A stretch of DNA of 64,000 nt from Claveliimonas acetigenes (GCF_025567385.1 NZ_JAOQJU010000006.1:68956-132955), one strand, 5' to 3'. Shown: positions 15,590-24,567, numbered from the stretch's first letter. Made by a program: numbers and translations. Notes: generated by a model from the sequence alone, not told the origin.

Positions 15590-16009
15590 TTAAACGATAA
15601 GGAACAGAGGCTGTCCATACTCTACAGCCTGCCCGTTTTCTACATAAACCTTTGCAACAGTTCCGTCATAATCACTTTCAATCTCATTCATCAGTTTCAT
15701 CGCTTCAACGATTGCCAGCGTCTGCCCTTTTTTCACCTGACTGCCTACCACTGCGAAGGGTTCTGCATCCTCTGAGGGCGCAGCATAGAAGGTTCCTACC
15801 AAAGGGGATTTCACAATCTGCCCCTCTTCATCCATCGTTTCTTCTATGTTTTCTTTTTCTACTATAGTATCCAAAACACTTTCCACTGCCCGGCTCTTTC
15901 CACACTGTTTCGCCAACTTGACTTTCACGCCGCCTTCTTCATACCGCAGCTCTGTCAGCGTGGAATCGGACATCGTCTTCATTAATGTCAGCAGATTTTC
16001 AAATTCCAT
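15590..16009 (-). CDS. accB: Biotin carboxyl carrier protein of acetyl-CoA carboxylase
   Basis: A 139-residue carrier. The N-terminal helical part (FENLLTLMKTMSDSTLTELRYEEGG) is followed by an acidic linker and the C-terminal biotinyl domain, with the modified Lys105 in EAMKLMNEI. It carries carboxybiotin between AccC and AccDA. It lies 14 bp after fabF in the operon. Confidence 0.95.
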   Translation of the reverse strand: MEFENLLTLMKTMSDSTLTELRYEEGGVKVKLAKQCGKSRAVESVLDTIVEKENIEETMDEEGQIVKSPLVGTFYAAPSEDAEPFAVVGSQVKKGQTLAIVEAMKLMNEIESDYDGTVAKVYVENGQAVEYGQPLFLIV

Positions 16010-16023
16010 CTCTCCAACCTCTT

Positions 16024-17265
16024 TTATTCCATATATTTCTTAATCAAAAGCGTAGCATTGTGCCCGCCGAACCCCAGAGAATTACTCATGGCATACGAAA
16101 TCTCCTTTTCGACCGGCGCGCCAATGGCATAATTCAAGTCACATTCCGCGTCCGTCTCTTTCGTACCAACCGTCTGGTGTATAAATCCCTCTTCCAGGGA
16201 TTTCACACAAGTGATAAATTCCACTCCTCCTGCTGCCCCCAGAAGATGCCCGATCATAGATTTGGTGGAATTGATGATTACGTTCTTCGCCGCCTCACCA
16301 AAAGCCGCCTTAATTGCTCTTGTCTCAAAAAGGTCATTGTGATGGGTGCTGGTTCCGTGTGCATTGATATATTCTACATCTCCCGGCTCCACTCCCGCTT
16401 CTTCCATGGCAAGCTCCATGGCTTTCGCCGCGCCGCTTCCATCCTCTGCCGGAGAGGTAATATGATATGCATCTCCGGTAGAACCATATCCTGCCACTTC
16501 TGCATAAATTCTCGCTCCCCGTGCTTTTGCGTGCTCCAGCTCTTCCAGAATTACCACCCCGGCGCCTTCTCCGATTACGAAACCATTTCTCTCCTTATCA
16601 AATGGAATGGAAGCACGCATGGGGTCTTCTGTCTGGGACAGCGCCGTCAGCGCCGTAAATCCTGCCACGCCGGTAGGACAGATGCAGCTCTCAGTTCCGC
16701 CTGCAGCCATAATTTCCGCATCGCCATACTGGATGGCACGGAAGGCATCTCCGATACAATTGGTACCGGAAGCGCACGCCGTCACCACGTTGGTACATTT
16801 TCCACGGAATCCAAGCTGGATAGACACATTTCCCGCTGCCATATTGGAAATCATCAAAGGCACCATCAAAGGATTCACCTTATTGGGTCCCTTCTCCAGA
16901 ATCCTTGCATAACTCTTCTCCACTTCCTGCAGGCTTCCGATGCCTGAGCCGATAATTACCCCAGCACGGAAGGCATCCTCTTTCTCTATGTCAAGTCCTG
17001 CGTCCGCATACGCTTCCTTCGCTGCTGCAACCGCATACTGAGAAAACGGTTCCATCCGTTTTGCCGCCTTGAAATCCATAAATTCCTTCGCCACAAAGCC
17101 TTTTACTTCCGCCGCATTTTTTACCTTATAATCTGTCGTATCGAACTTTGTAATCGGTCCGATACCGACCTTTCCCTCTTTCACGCCGCTCCAGAAATCC
17201 GCCACATTATTGCCAATAGGCGTCACAGCGCCCAAACCGGTTACCACTACTCTCCGCTTCCTCAT
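16024..17265 (-). CDS. fabF: 3-oxoacyl-ACP synthase II
   Basis: A 413-residue condensing enzyme that elongates acyl-ACP. The active-site Cys164 is in TACASGTNC, with the His residues in NAHGTSTHHND and MIGHLLGAAGG. GFGGHNATLL closes the protein. It starts with ATGA overlapping the stop of fabG by 4 bp, a sign of translational coupling. Confidence 0.97.
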   Translation of the reverse strand: MRKRRVVVTGLGAVTPIGNNVADFWSGVKEGKVGIGPITKFDTTDYKVKNAAEVKGFVAKEFMDFKAAKRMEPFSQYAVAAAKEAYADAGLDIEKEDAFRAGVIIGSGIGSLQEVEKSYARILEKGPNKVNPLMVPLMISNMAAGNVSIQLGFRGKCTNVVTACASGTNCIGDAFRAIQYGDAEIMAAGGTESCICPTGVAGFTALTALSQTEDPMRASIPFDKERNGFVIGEGAGVVILEELEHAKARGARIYAEVAGYGSTGDAYHITSPAEDGSGAAKAMELAMEEAGVEPGDVEYINAHGTSTHHNDLFETRAIKAAFGEAAKNVIINSTKSMIGHLLGAAGGVEFITCVKSLEEGFIHQTVGTKETDAECDLNYAIGAPVEKEISYAMSNSLGFGGHNATLLIKKYME

Positions 17266-18002
17266 ATTGCCATTCCTCCATCTACCTGAATTACCTGTCC
17301 GGTGATATATCCGGCATCCTCTGATACCAGAAAAGCTGCCGTCTTCGCCACATCTTCCGGCTTTCCGAACTTTCCGAGGGGAATCTGTGCTGCTGCCGCT
17401 TCCTTCACTGCATCAGAAAGATTTTCCGTCATCTCCGTATCAATAAATCCCGGCGCAATCGCATTTACCGTAATCCCTCTGGACGCCAGCTCTTTCGCCG
17501 CCGACTTGGTAAGGCCGATAATGCCGGCCTTAGAAGCCGCATAATTGACTTGTCCTGCGTTCCCGGCAATTCCAACTACCGAAGACATATTGACAATCCG
17601 TCCGCCTCTTTGTTTCAACATCTGTCTGGATGCAAAACGAATCGTATGGAACGCGCCTTTCAGGTTCACATCCAATACACGGTCAAAATCTTCCTCCGAC
17701 ATTTTCATCAGAAGTCCGTCCCGTGTAATTCCTGCATTATTAATCAAAATATCAATCCTGCCATATTTCTGAATCACCCCTTGCATGAAAGCTTCGCATG
17801 CGCCGTAATCAGACACATCACACTGCCAGACGTCCGCTTTGCCGCCCTGTGCCGTTATTTCCTGTTTCACTTCCATTGCCCGGCTCTCAGAACCGCTATA
17901 ATTAACCACCACCAGCGCGCCTCTTGCCGCAAGCTCTATGGCAATCGCCCTGCCAATGCCCCGGGACGCTCCAGTCACCACAGCAATCTTTCCATCTAAC
18001 AT
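17262..18002 (-). CDS. fabG: 3-oxoacyl-ACP reductase
   Basis: A 246-residue short-chain dehydrogenase. TGASRGIGRAIA is the cofactor loop, INNAGIT the structural motif, and Ser (NMSSVVG) with YAASKAG give the catalytic triad. It ends in QVIQVDGGMAI, as FabG enzymes do. It reduces 3-oxoacyl-ACP with NADPH. It overlaps fabD by 7 bp and fabF by 4 bp. Confidence 0.97.
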   Translation of the reverse strand: MLDGKIAVVTGASRGIGRAIAIELAARGALVVVNYSGSESRAMEVKQEITAQGGKADVWQCDVSDYGACEAFMQGVIQKYGRIDILINNAGITRDGLLMKMSEEDFDRVLDVNLKGAFHTIRFASRQMLKQRGGRIVNMSSVVGIAGNAGQVNYAASKAGIIGLTKSAAKELASRGITVNAIAPGFIDTEMTENLSDAVKEAAAAQIPLGKFGKPEDVAKTAAFLVSEDAGYITGQVIQVDGGMAI

Positions 18003-18925
18003 GGCTCTTTCCTCCTACTCAAAACAGCCTCCATATCTTCCCATGTACTGATATGGTACATCTCCACATCCCGGTTAATCTTACGCATAAATCCGCTCAG
18101 TGTCCTGCCCGGGCCGATTTCTACAAACGTATCCACCCCATTTGCTATCATATATTCCATACTCTGCTGCCAGCGTACGGAAGCACTTACCTGCTCCTTC
18201 AACAATTTCCGGGTACATGCAATATCTTCCACGGCCTCCGCTGTTACATTGGTTACGTAAGGGATCTGAAGCGGAGTAAATGGGACCGTATCCAGCACCT
18301 TTCCCAGCTCTTCTCCCGCTTCTCTCAGCATAGGAGAATGGAACGGGCCGCTGACATTCAAAAGGACGGTGCACTTTGCCCCGGCTTCCTTCAGCCGCTC
18401 GCCCGCTTCCTTTACCGCTTCTGTCTCTCCGGTAATAACAATCTGCCCGGGGCAGTTATAATTTGCCACCGAGACCTGTTCCATCCTTCCAATTACCTGT
18501 TCGATTTCTTCTCCGCTCATGCCAAGGACCGCCATCATAGCGCCCTTACCTGCCGGAACTGCATTCTGCATCAGGATCCCTCTTGCACGTACCGTTTTCA
18601 CCGCATCCATGGCGCTCATTCCGCCTGCTGCTGCAATGGCACAATACTCTCCCAGGCTAAGTCCTGCGGTAATATCCGGCTTCAGCCCTTCTGCCTCGAT
18701 CACTTTCGTCATAGCAAGGCAGGTTGTCACCATTGCCGCCTGGGTATATTCCGTAATATCCAGCTTCTCATTTTCTTCAAAGCACAGCGCCTTCATGTCC
18801 AGCCTAAGCAGCCGGGATGCTCCGTCAAAGACTTCCCTTGCCAGTTCACTGTGTTCATAAAAATCCGCTCCCATCCCTGCCGTCTGGGCTCCCTGGCCCG
18901 GATAAATAAATGCCGTCTTACTCAT
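17996..18925 (-). CDS. fabD: Malonyl-CoA:ACP transacylase
   Basis: A 309-residue protein. FIYPGQGAQTAGMG near the start, the nucleophile Ser90 in GLSLGEYCA and the His in GPFHSPM identify FabD. It moves malonyl from CoA to ACP. It overlaps fabK by 8 bp and fabG by 7 bp. Confidence 0.96.
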   Translation of the reverse strand: MSKTAFIYPGQGAQTAGMGADFYEHSELAREVFDGASRLLRLDMKALCFEENEKLDITEYTQAAMVTTCLAMTKVIEAEGLKPDITAGLSLGEYCAIAAAGGMSAMDAVKTVRARGILMQNAVPAGKGAMMAVLGMSGEEIEQVIGRMEQVSVANYNCPGQIVITGETEAVKEAGERLKEAGAKCTVLLNVSGPFHSPMLREAGEELGKVLDTVPFTPLQIPYVTNVTAEAVEDIACTRKLLKEQVSASVRWQQSMEYMIANGVDTFVEIGPGRTLSGFMRKINRDVEMYHISTWEDMEAVLSRRKEPC

Positions 18926-19856
18926 ACAAACCGACTCCTTTTATTAATGTGTCTGTCTCCCGCACAAGCTTCTCAATCAATTCTTTACAGGACAGCTTCT
19001 CCTTTACCATGGCAGCGCTCTGACCCGCCATGACACTGCCGTTCTTTACATCGCCTTCAACTACAGCCTTGCGCAGGCCGCCAAGGGTAAGCTGCTCCAG
19101 TTCTTCAAACCCCGCTCCCTTATTCTCAAGCTCCAGATATTTCTTCGTCATCTCATTGCGCAGCGCACGCACCGGATGTCCGGCGGTTCTTCCCGTCACA
19201 CGGGAATCAATATCCTTCGCCTTGATAATCCGGTCCTTATAATTTTCATGTACGATGGACTCTTTTGTAACTACAAAATGAGTTCCCAGCTGGACGCCCC
19301 TTGCCCCCAGCATAAATGCAGCCGCTACTCCTCTGCCGTCTGCAATCCCTCCTGCCGCAATGACCGGGATGCTGACCGCATCCACCACCTGGGGAACCAG
19401 TACCATAGTCGTGTTCTCGCCGATATGGCCGCCCGCCTCCGTGCCTTCTGCCACCAGGGCATCTGCACCGCAGCGCTCCATCCGCTTTGCAAGGGCAACC
19501 GACGCCACCACGGGGATGACCTTCACCCCTGCTTCCTTCCACATTTTCATATACTTCTCCGGACTTCCGGCGCCTGTAGTCACAACCTTCACGCCTTCTT
19601 CCACAACTACCTTTGCCACATCATCTGCATAAGGGCTCATCAGCATAATGTTCACTCCAAAAGGCTTATCCGTTAGTTTCTTTGCCTCCTGAATCTGCTC
19701 TCTCACCCACTTCGCCGGGGCGCTGGCCGCCCCAATCAGCCCCAGTCCTCCGGCATTTGATACTGCGGCCGCAAGATGATACTCTGCAACCCATGCCATG
19801 CCGCCCTGGATGATTGGATATTCAATTCCCAACAGCTTTGTTATCTCTGTCTTCAT
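18918..19856 (-). CDS. fabK: Enoyl-ACP reductase II (FMN-dependent)
   Basis: A 312-residue TIM-barrel flavoprotein of the nitronate monooxygenase-like group. IEYPIIQGGMAWVAE, AEGTEAGGHIG with the family His, IAAGGIADGRG and LGARGVQLGT for flavin phosphate binding are visible. It performs the last reduction in each elongation round. No FabI or FabL is present in the window, so FabK is the enoyl reductase of this operon, as in Streptococcus. Confidence 0.95.
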   Translation of the reverse strand: MKTEITKLLGIEYPIIQGGMAWVAEYHLAAAVSNAGGLGLIGAASAPAKWVREQIQEAKKLTDKPFGVNIMLMSPYADDVAKVVVEEGVKVVTTGAGSPEKYMKMWKEAGVKVIPVVASVALAKRMERCGADALVAEGTEAGGHIGENTTMVLVPQVVDAVSIPVIAAGGIADGRGVAAAFMLGARGVQLGTHFVVTKESIVHENYKDRIIKAKDIDSRVTGRTAGHPVRALRNEMTKKYLELENKGAGFEELEQLTLGGLRKAVVEGDVKNGSVMAGQSAAMVKEKLSCKELIEKLVRETDTLIKGVGLYE

Positions 19857-19880
19857 AACGAATCCTCACCTACACTTCTC

Positions 19881-20105
19881 TTATTTATGCTCTTCAATAT
19901 ATTTCTCTACATCGCCCACCGTTGCAATCTTCTCCAAATCTTCTGTCGGAATTTCCACATCAAATTCTTCTTCCAACGCCATTACCAGTTCAAATAAATC
20001 CAGAGAATCTGCATCCAGGTCTTCCTTAAATGCTGTGTCTGCCGTAATACCTGCCGCGTCTGCTCCCAAAGCTTCTGCCGTTATTTCAATAATTCTTTCC
20101 TCCAT
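19881..20105 (-). CDS. acpP: Acyl carrier protein
   Basis: A 74-residue acidic helical protein. Ser34 in DLDADSLDLFELVMALE takes the phosphopantetheine arm. It lies 19 bp after fabH and 24 bp before fabK in the direction of transcription. Confidence 0.96.
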   Translation of the reverse strand: MEERIIEITAEALGADAAGITADTAFKEDLDADSLDLFELVMALEEEFDVEIPTEDLEKIATVGDVEKYIEEHK

Positions 20106-20124
20106 GATATTTCTCCTTTTCTAT

Positions 20125-21102
20125 CTATTCTTTTGCATCAGACACCCAGTCTGTAATGCACGCTCCCCAGGAAAGTCCCGCGCCAAATCCTGCCATCAGA
20201 ATCTTTTGCCCGTTTTTTAAGCTTCCTTTCCTCTTCAGCTCATCCAGCAAAATCGGAATACTGGCTGAAGACGTATTCCCATATTCCTGCAGATTCATGG
20301 GGAATCTGTCTATCTCTATCTTCAGCCTTTTCGCCACTGCTTCTACAATTCTCCGATTTGCCTGATGCAGGATGAAATAATCAATTTCCTCTATCTCCAT
20401 TTCATTCTTGCGCAGGATTTCCCCGATGACTTCCGTAACTCTTTTTACTGCAAATTGAAATACTGCCCTGCCGTCCATCTTCATATAAGTATCTTTCTCA
20501 GGGATTTTCTTCCAGTCCTTCACAAACCGGCTCTTGCAGGTCAGGGCTTCGCCCTTCCCACCGTCAGAATGGGCTGCTATCTTATAACTTCTGCCTTCCA
20601 CAGCTCTCACGACCGCAGCTCCGGCTCCGTCGCCAAATAAAATACAGGTTCCCCTGTCCTGCCAGTCTGTAAGATTGGAAAGACTCTCGCTTCCGACAAG
20701 CAAAACCGTCCGGCACATTCCACTTGCAATATATGCCTGCGCCGTCTGATAAGCAAATACGAAACCGCTGCATGCCGCATTCAAGTCAAAGCCCACCGCA
20801 TTCTCTGCACCGAGAAGCCGCTGTACCTCACATGCCGCACAGGGCAAGACCACATCCGACGATATGGTAGAAACAAGAATCATATCCACCTCGTCCGCCC
20901 CGATCCGGGCATCCTCCAGCGCTCTTTTCCCTGCTTCTGCCGCCATAGATACCGTAGTCTCCTTTTCAATAATATGGCGGCGCACCACCCCCGTCCGTTC
21001 CCGGATCCACTCATCACTGGTATCCACCAGCTTCGCAATGTCATGATTGTCCAATGTATGAACCGGCACGCACGAACCAGTTCCACATATTACACCTGTC
21101 AT
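20125..21102 (-). CDS. fabH: 3-oxoacyl-ACP synthase III
   Basis: A 325-residue condensing enzyme that starts fatty-acid synthesis from an acyl-CoA primer and malonyl-ACP. Cys111 in LNAACSGF, His in FILHQANRRIV and Asn in EYGNTSSAS form the catalytic triad. It is the first gene of the operon, directly behind the promoter/operator. Confidence 0.96.
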   Translation of the reverse strand: MTGVICGTGSCVPVHTLDNHDIAKLVDTSDEWIRERTGVVRRHIIEKETTVSMAAEAGKRALEDARIGADEVDMILVSTISSDVVLPCAACEVQRLLGAENAVGFDLNAACSGFVFAYQTAQAYIASGMCRTVLLVGSESLSNLTDWQDRGTCILFGDGAGAAVVRAVEGRSYKIAAHSDGGKGEALTCKSRFVKDWKKIPEKDTYMKMDGRAVFQFAVKRVTEVIGEILRKNEMEIEEIDYFILHQANRRIVEAVAKRLKIEIDRFPMNLQEYGNTSSASIPILLDELKRKGSLKNGQKILMAGFGAGLSWGACITDWVSDAKE

Positions 21103-21161
21103 TTCTTCTTCTCCATTTCCCTTTATTTATTTTGTATATAAAATATTTTGTAATTAGAATT

Positions 21162-21176
21162 ATTTGATTTTCAAAG
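21162..21176. promoter_or_regulatory. FabT-type operator at the fab promoter
   Basis: ATTTGATTTTCAAAG holds the palindrome TTTGA-N3-TCAAA, the form known for FabT in Streptococcus and Lactococcus. It adjoins the -10 box of the fabH promoter on its downstream side, where binding would block initiation. A FabT-like gene lies at the end of the same cluster. Confidence 0.75.
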
Positions 21177-21203
21177 TATATATCATGATCAGGTCTCTGT
21201 CAA
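21175..21203 (-). promoter_or_regulatory. Promoter of the fab operon
   Basis: On the minus strand TTGACA (21203-21198) and TATACT (21180-21175) are spaced by 17 bp, about 73 bases before the fabH start. The -35 box is perfect consensus. Confidence 0.85.
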
Positions 21204-21204
21204 G

Positions 21205-21238
21205 AAAAAAGATTGCGCCTAGCGCAATCTTTTTTTTC
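21205..21238 (-). terminator. Terminator after sdaAA
   Basis: GATTGCGC, a 3-nt loop and GCGCAATC form an 8-bp stem with six T on the minus-strand exit side. The other side also has a T-run, so the hairpin could work in both directions, but only the minus-strand gene feeds into it. Confidence 0.88.
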
Positions 21239-21245
21239 ACACCCT

Positions 21246-22118
21246 CTATGCTTTTATCATTCTCTCCGCAACTTCTTGCCCGGCAGGGCTTCCTGCCACG
21301 CCACCAACACCTGTCTCGCGAAGGCTTACATCCATCTTCTCCCCGACTTCCCGCATTGCGTCAATGACCTGGTCCACCGGAATCCGGCTGCTAATACCTG
21401 CCAGCGCCATATCGGCCGCCGCAAGGGCATTGACTGCCCCGCCTACATTCCTTTTCACACAGGGAACCTCAACCAGCCCCGCTACCGGATCGCACACCAG
21501 ACCCATCAGGTTCTTAAGAGCCATCGCCGCCGCATGTCCCATCTGCGGAATGCTGCTGCCTTTCAGGTAACAGATTGCCGCCGCCGTCATAGCAGAACCG
21601 GAACCAATCTCCGCCTGGCATCCTCCCGCCGCGCCTGCCAGAAATGCACGGTTCGCAATCACCTGCCCTACTCCGGCAGCCACATACATTGCTTCAATCA
21701 TTCTCTCCTCCGGCACCTCATGCTCCCGGTAATAAGTCACCAGCACCGCAGGCATTACTCCGCACGCACCTGCCGTTGGTGCCGCTACAATCCGCTTCAT
21801 ACAGGCATTATTGCACCCCATCTTCAATGCTACCGTCATGACCTTAGACACGAAATCTCCGCACAAGGTATCTCCTGCCTGCTGATACGCTTCCATCAGT
21901 CCGCCTTCTCTGCCTACCAGCCCGCTTCTTGATACCAGTTCCGGCTCATATGCATCCACCGCATCCCGCATCGCATACCACATTTTCTGCATCATCTTCC
22001 AGGATGCTTCTTCTGTAATCCCCTGTTCATCACAATCTTCAAGCTGAATCGCCTTCCAAAAATCAATGCCATCCTTTTCACACTTTTTCTCTACCGCCTC
22101 TATTGATCGATATGACAT
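21246..22118 (-). CDS. sdaAA: L-serine dehydratase, Fe-S dependent, alpha subunit
   Basis: A 290-residue subunit that, with the beta subunit, deaminates L-serine to pyruvate and ammonia through an oxygen-labile 4Fe-4S cluster. Conserved segments are NNACMKRIVAAPTAGACGVMP, FLAGAAGGCQAEIGSGSAM and VCDPVAGLVEVPCVKRN, carrying the cluster Cys residues. AGGAGG precedes the ATG. It lies 43 bp after sdaAB. Confidence 0.96.
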   Translation of the reverse strand: MSYRSIEAVEKKCEKDGIDFWKAIQLEDCDEQGITEEASWKMMQKMWYAMRDAVDAYEPELVSRSGLVGREGGLMEAYQQAGDTLCGDFVSKVMTVALKMGCNNACMKRIVAAPTAGACGVMPAVLVTYYREHEVPEERMIEAMYVAAGVGQVIANRAFLAGAAGGCQAEIGSGSAMTAAAICYLKGSSIPQMGHAAAMALKNLMGLVCDPVAGLVEVPCVKRNVGGAVNALAAADMALAGISSRIPVDQVIDAMREVGEKMDVSLRETGVGGVAGSPAGQEVAERMIKA

Positions 22119-22161
22119 ACGCTTTCATTTCCTCCTGTAATCTTTTCTCAAGAACACTTTC

Positions 22162-22833
22162 TTACACCATGCCCGACACATTCAGGAAGGTCACTTTCTT
22201 AATTCCTTCCATCCCCCGCAGCCAGTCAAGCGCCTGCTCTGATATAATCTGATCCGTCTCCACTACCATCACCGCAAAACCGCCCCTCTTATCACGGAAC
22301 AACTGCATGGTTGCAATATTAATCTTCTTTCTGCTAAGAACATTCGCCACATCCGCCACACATCCCGGCTGATCCACATTATGAACAATCAGAGTATTGA
22401 TTTCCGCACTGAAATTCACCGCCATGTCATCCAGCATACTCACCCTGATCCTTCCGCCTCCAACGGAATATGCCTGAATCTTAAGCGGCGCCGCCCCGTC
22501 TGCCTCCAGCATCATCAGCGCTGTATTGGGATGCGCGCCCCGAATCTCCTTCTTCCCCATTGTAAATTCCATCCCGGCTTCCTTCGCAACTTCATAACTG
22601 TCCGGAATTCTCATATCGTCCGGTTTCATCCCCAGGAGCCCGGCCACAATCGCCTTGTCTGTTCCATGCCCTTCCCCCGTTGCCGCAAAAGAACCTGACA
22701 AATAGATTTCCGCCTTTTTCGGCTGTTTTCCCAAAAGCTGCCTGGCAACCAGACCAATCTTTACAGCCCCTGCCGTATGTGAGCTGGATGGTCCCACCAT
22801 AATTGGCCCTAAAATGTCAAAAATACTTCCCAT
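22162..22833 (-). CDS. sdaAB: L-serine dehydratase, Fe-S dependent, beta subunit
   Basis: A 223-residue subunit. GPIMVGPSSSHTAGAVKIG opens the serine-dehydratase beta domain; the C-terminal 75 residues (NTLIVHNVDQPGCVADVANVL) are an ACT domain, usual for sensing amino acids. First gene of the two-gene unit with its own promoter. Confidence 0.96.
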   Translation of the reverse strand: MGSIFDILGPIMVGPSSSHTAGAVKIGLVARQLLGKQPKKAEIYLSGSFAATGEGHGTDKAIVAGLLGMKPDDMRIPDSYEVAKEAGMEFTMGKKEIRGAHPNTALMMLEADGAAPLKIQAYSVGGGRIRVSMLDDMAVNFSAEINTLIVHNVDQPGCVADVANVLSRKKINIATMQLFRDKRGGFAVMVVETDQIISEQALDWLRGMEGIKKVTFLNVSGMV

Positions 22834-22874
22834 ATGACGTCCCTCTTACCTTTCGTACATTTAATACTAGCTTC

Positions 22875-22903
22875 ATTATACTGGGGATTCGCAGGCATTA
22901 CAA
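22875..22903 (-). promoter_or_regulatory. Promoter of sdaAB-sdaAA
   Basis: On the minus strand TTGTAA (22903-22898) and TATAAT (22880-22875) are spaced by 17 bp, 42 bases before the sdaAB start. Confidence 0.75.
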
Positions 22904-22932
22904 ATATTTTTTCACAAATTCAAAAAAAGTAT

Positions 22933-22961
22933 TTGCCTTATTGGAAAAACTGTGATAGAAT
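22933..22961 (+). promoter_or_regulatory. Promoter of tRNA-Leu
   Basis: TTGCCT (22933-22938) and TAGAAT (22956-22961) with a 17-bp spacer, 11 bases before the tRNA. Confidence 0.7.
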
Positions 22962-22972
22962 AGCTTTTGTCA

Positions 22973-23055
22973 GCGGAGATGGCGGAATGGCAGACGCGCT
23001 AGATTCAGGTTCTAGTGGTGGCAACACTGTGAGGGTTCAAGTCCCTTTCTCCGCA
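22973..23055 (+). tRNA. tRNA-Leu (anticodon CAG)
   Basis: An 83-nt class II tRNA. The acceptor arms GCGGAGA and TCTCCGC pair perfectly with discriminator A. The anticodon stem CTAGA/TCTAG encloses TTCAGGT, giving anticodon CAG. A long variable arm (TGGTGGCAACACTG) and the T arm GGGTTCAAGTCCC follow. The CCA end is not encoded. Confidence 0.96.
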
Positions 23056-23072
23056 TGGTTGATAAGGTAAAG

Positions 23073-23100
23073 GAATCCTTGATTTTCAAGGGTTCTTTTT
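23073..23100 (+). terminator. Terminator of tRNA-Leu
   Basis: GAATCCTTGA and TCAAGGGTTC pair around a TTT loop with one G-T pair, followed by a T-run. The stem starts 17 bases after the tRNA. Confidence 0.85.
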
Positions 23101-23241
23101 CTTTTATCTCATCTTTAAGTACCATCACAGGTGATTACAATTCTTATGCAACCTGTTTGCTTGACCGCCTGAGTTTGCTTTTCTGTAAAAAATTAAGCAC
23201 CTGGATATTTATTCTCCAAATGCTTTGTATTTGTTACTTAT

Positions 23242-24426
23242 TTATTTTTCTTTACACCATTGTTTATATTCGTCCGATCTTTGAACAAATCCGCTAAATT
23301 CCGGTACTGTAAAATCCAATTCTGAGTGCCTAACCGGGTATATAATACCCTTATTTATTAACTGCGCTCTAGTTGGAGAAATAGTTTTTACTTTCTTTTT
23401 TAATTGCCCTGCTATATTTGAAATCGTACACGGCAGTTCATCGCATTTTACCATTGCGAATATAAATTTTTTATCTCCATCTGAACATCTCTCATATCTA
23501 ACTTTAAAAAATCCAGTATCAAGAGTATTAAAGAACATTTCTATAATATTTTTGATGTCATCAATCTCTATTATATTTTTATTAGTTTCTTTATACACGA
23601 TTTGGCATAATTGTTGAATAAAAAATGGATAACCTTTTGTTATATTTATGATTTCAGTTATTGCTTCATCTGTGTATGATATTCCAAATTTTTTTGCAGG
23701 TTCTTCAATAGCTTTTCGAGACTGTTCTCCTGTCAATGAACCAATTTCTTTATATAAGAAAAGTCTTTCTGAATATGATTTTTCATCTGATAACATTTTG
23801 TATATCTTAGGTAAACCAGCACCTATAATCATTACTGGATATCCTAATTGATTCGTGCGATGTAATGCGGCAATCAAGGAACCTAATTCTGTTGCTTTCA
23901 TATACTGGATTTCATCAATAAAAAAGCATATAGGTATCTCTGATTTATAAGCTGTTTCTCCAATTGTCGTGAACACTTCTGTTAAACTTTGTGTTAGATT
24001 CGTAGATTTATACAATTCCCTTTCTTGCAAAGATAGCGAAAAAGTATTATCATTTGGATCAAAAGACACTACTAAAGCTTTTATTGCATCTAATGGTTTC
24101 TGTATTAAATTCTTAAATTTTTCTTTTGCACTTACCTTTCTTAAAAAAGCTTGTGAACAAGTTGCAATTTGTGAAATGAAATCATTCCGTTCTTCTACTT
24201 CTATGTGTTTACAAAATATATCCTTATCCTCTGCTATCTTCTGTAATTTATTGATAAGAACCGTTTTGCCTACGCCTCTTAATCCACTAAAAATAACAGA
24301 TTGTGTTGGAACATTCATTGTTAGTGCAATGAACATTTGCTCAATATTATCTATATCCTCGTCACGGCCAGCAAGATATGTCGGCATTAATCCCGCTCCC
24401 GGTCGGTATGGATTCACTTTGAACAT
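23242..24426 (-). CDS. AAA/STAND-like ATP-binding protein
   Basis: A 394-residue ATPase. Walker A is GLRGVGKT (48-55) and Walker B is CFFIDEIQ with Asp171/Glu172; GAGLPKI is a sensor-like strand. The C-terminal part after about residue 310 (FIFAMVKCDELPCTISNIAGQLKKKVKTISPTR) looks like a winged helix. The layout resembles the archaeal-type 'ATP-binding protein' family often found alone or near mobile genes. Its codons are clearly more AT-rich than those of both neighbours, and it lies beside a tRNA gene, which suggests acquisition by transfer. GGAGGTGG precedes the ATG. The biological role is unknown. Confidence 0.8.
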   Translation of the reverse strand: MFKVNPYRPGAGLMPTYLAGRDEDIDNIEQMFIALTMNVPTQSVIFSGLRGVGKTVLINKLQKIAEDKDIFCKHIEVEERNDFISQIATCSQAFLRKVSAKEKFKNLIQKPLDAIKALVVSFDPNDNTFSLSLQERELYKSTNLTQSLTEVFTTIGETAYKSEIPICFFIDEIQYMKATELGSLIAALHRTNQLGYPVMIIGAGLPKIYKMLSDEKSYSERLFLYKEIGSLTGEQSRKAIEEPAKKFGISYTDEAITEIINITKGYPFFIQQLCQIVYKETNKNIIEIDDIKNIIEMFFNTLDTGFFKVRYERCSDGDKKFIFAMVKCDELPCTISNIAGQLKKKVKTISPTRAQLINKGIIYPVRHSELDFTVPEFSGFVQRSDEYKQWCKEK

Positions 24427-24460
24427 GTAATACCACCTCCAACTATATTATTGCATGAGC

Positions 24461-24507
24461 TTACGTTATTGTCAATCATTTTACGTTCATTTCCGTCAAT
24501 TTTCGTT
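24461..24507. repeat. Three TT(A/T)CGTT repeats at exact 20-bp spacing upstream of the ATPase gene
   Basis: TTACGTT at 24461, TTACGTT at 24481 and TTTCGTT at 24501 recur every 20 bp, about two helical turns, so they lie on one DNA face. On the minus strand they read AACGTAA and surround a TTGACA that can serve as the -35 box of the ATPase gene. This looks like an iterated operator, possibly for the ATPase's own winged helix. Confidence 0.6.
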
Positions 24508-24535
24508 ATAAAATCCACTAGACTTATATAGATTT

Positions 24536-24567
24536 AAAAAGGGGCTGCCTATTTCCCGACAGCGCCC
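24536..24567 (-). terminator. Terminator after the CotH/SLH gene
   Basis: On the minus strand GGGCGCTG pairs with CAGCCCC with one bulge, followed by five T. It lies 27 bases past the stop at 24595. Confidence 0.75.

Noticed and set aside
23056..23241. Integration site duplicate of the tRNA-Leu 3' end
   Set aside because: No repeat of the tRNA end was seen on the far side of the ATPase gene, and no integrase gene is present.
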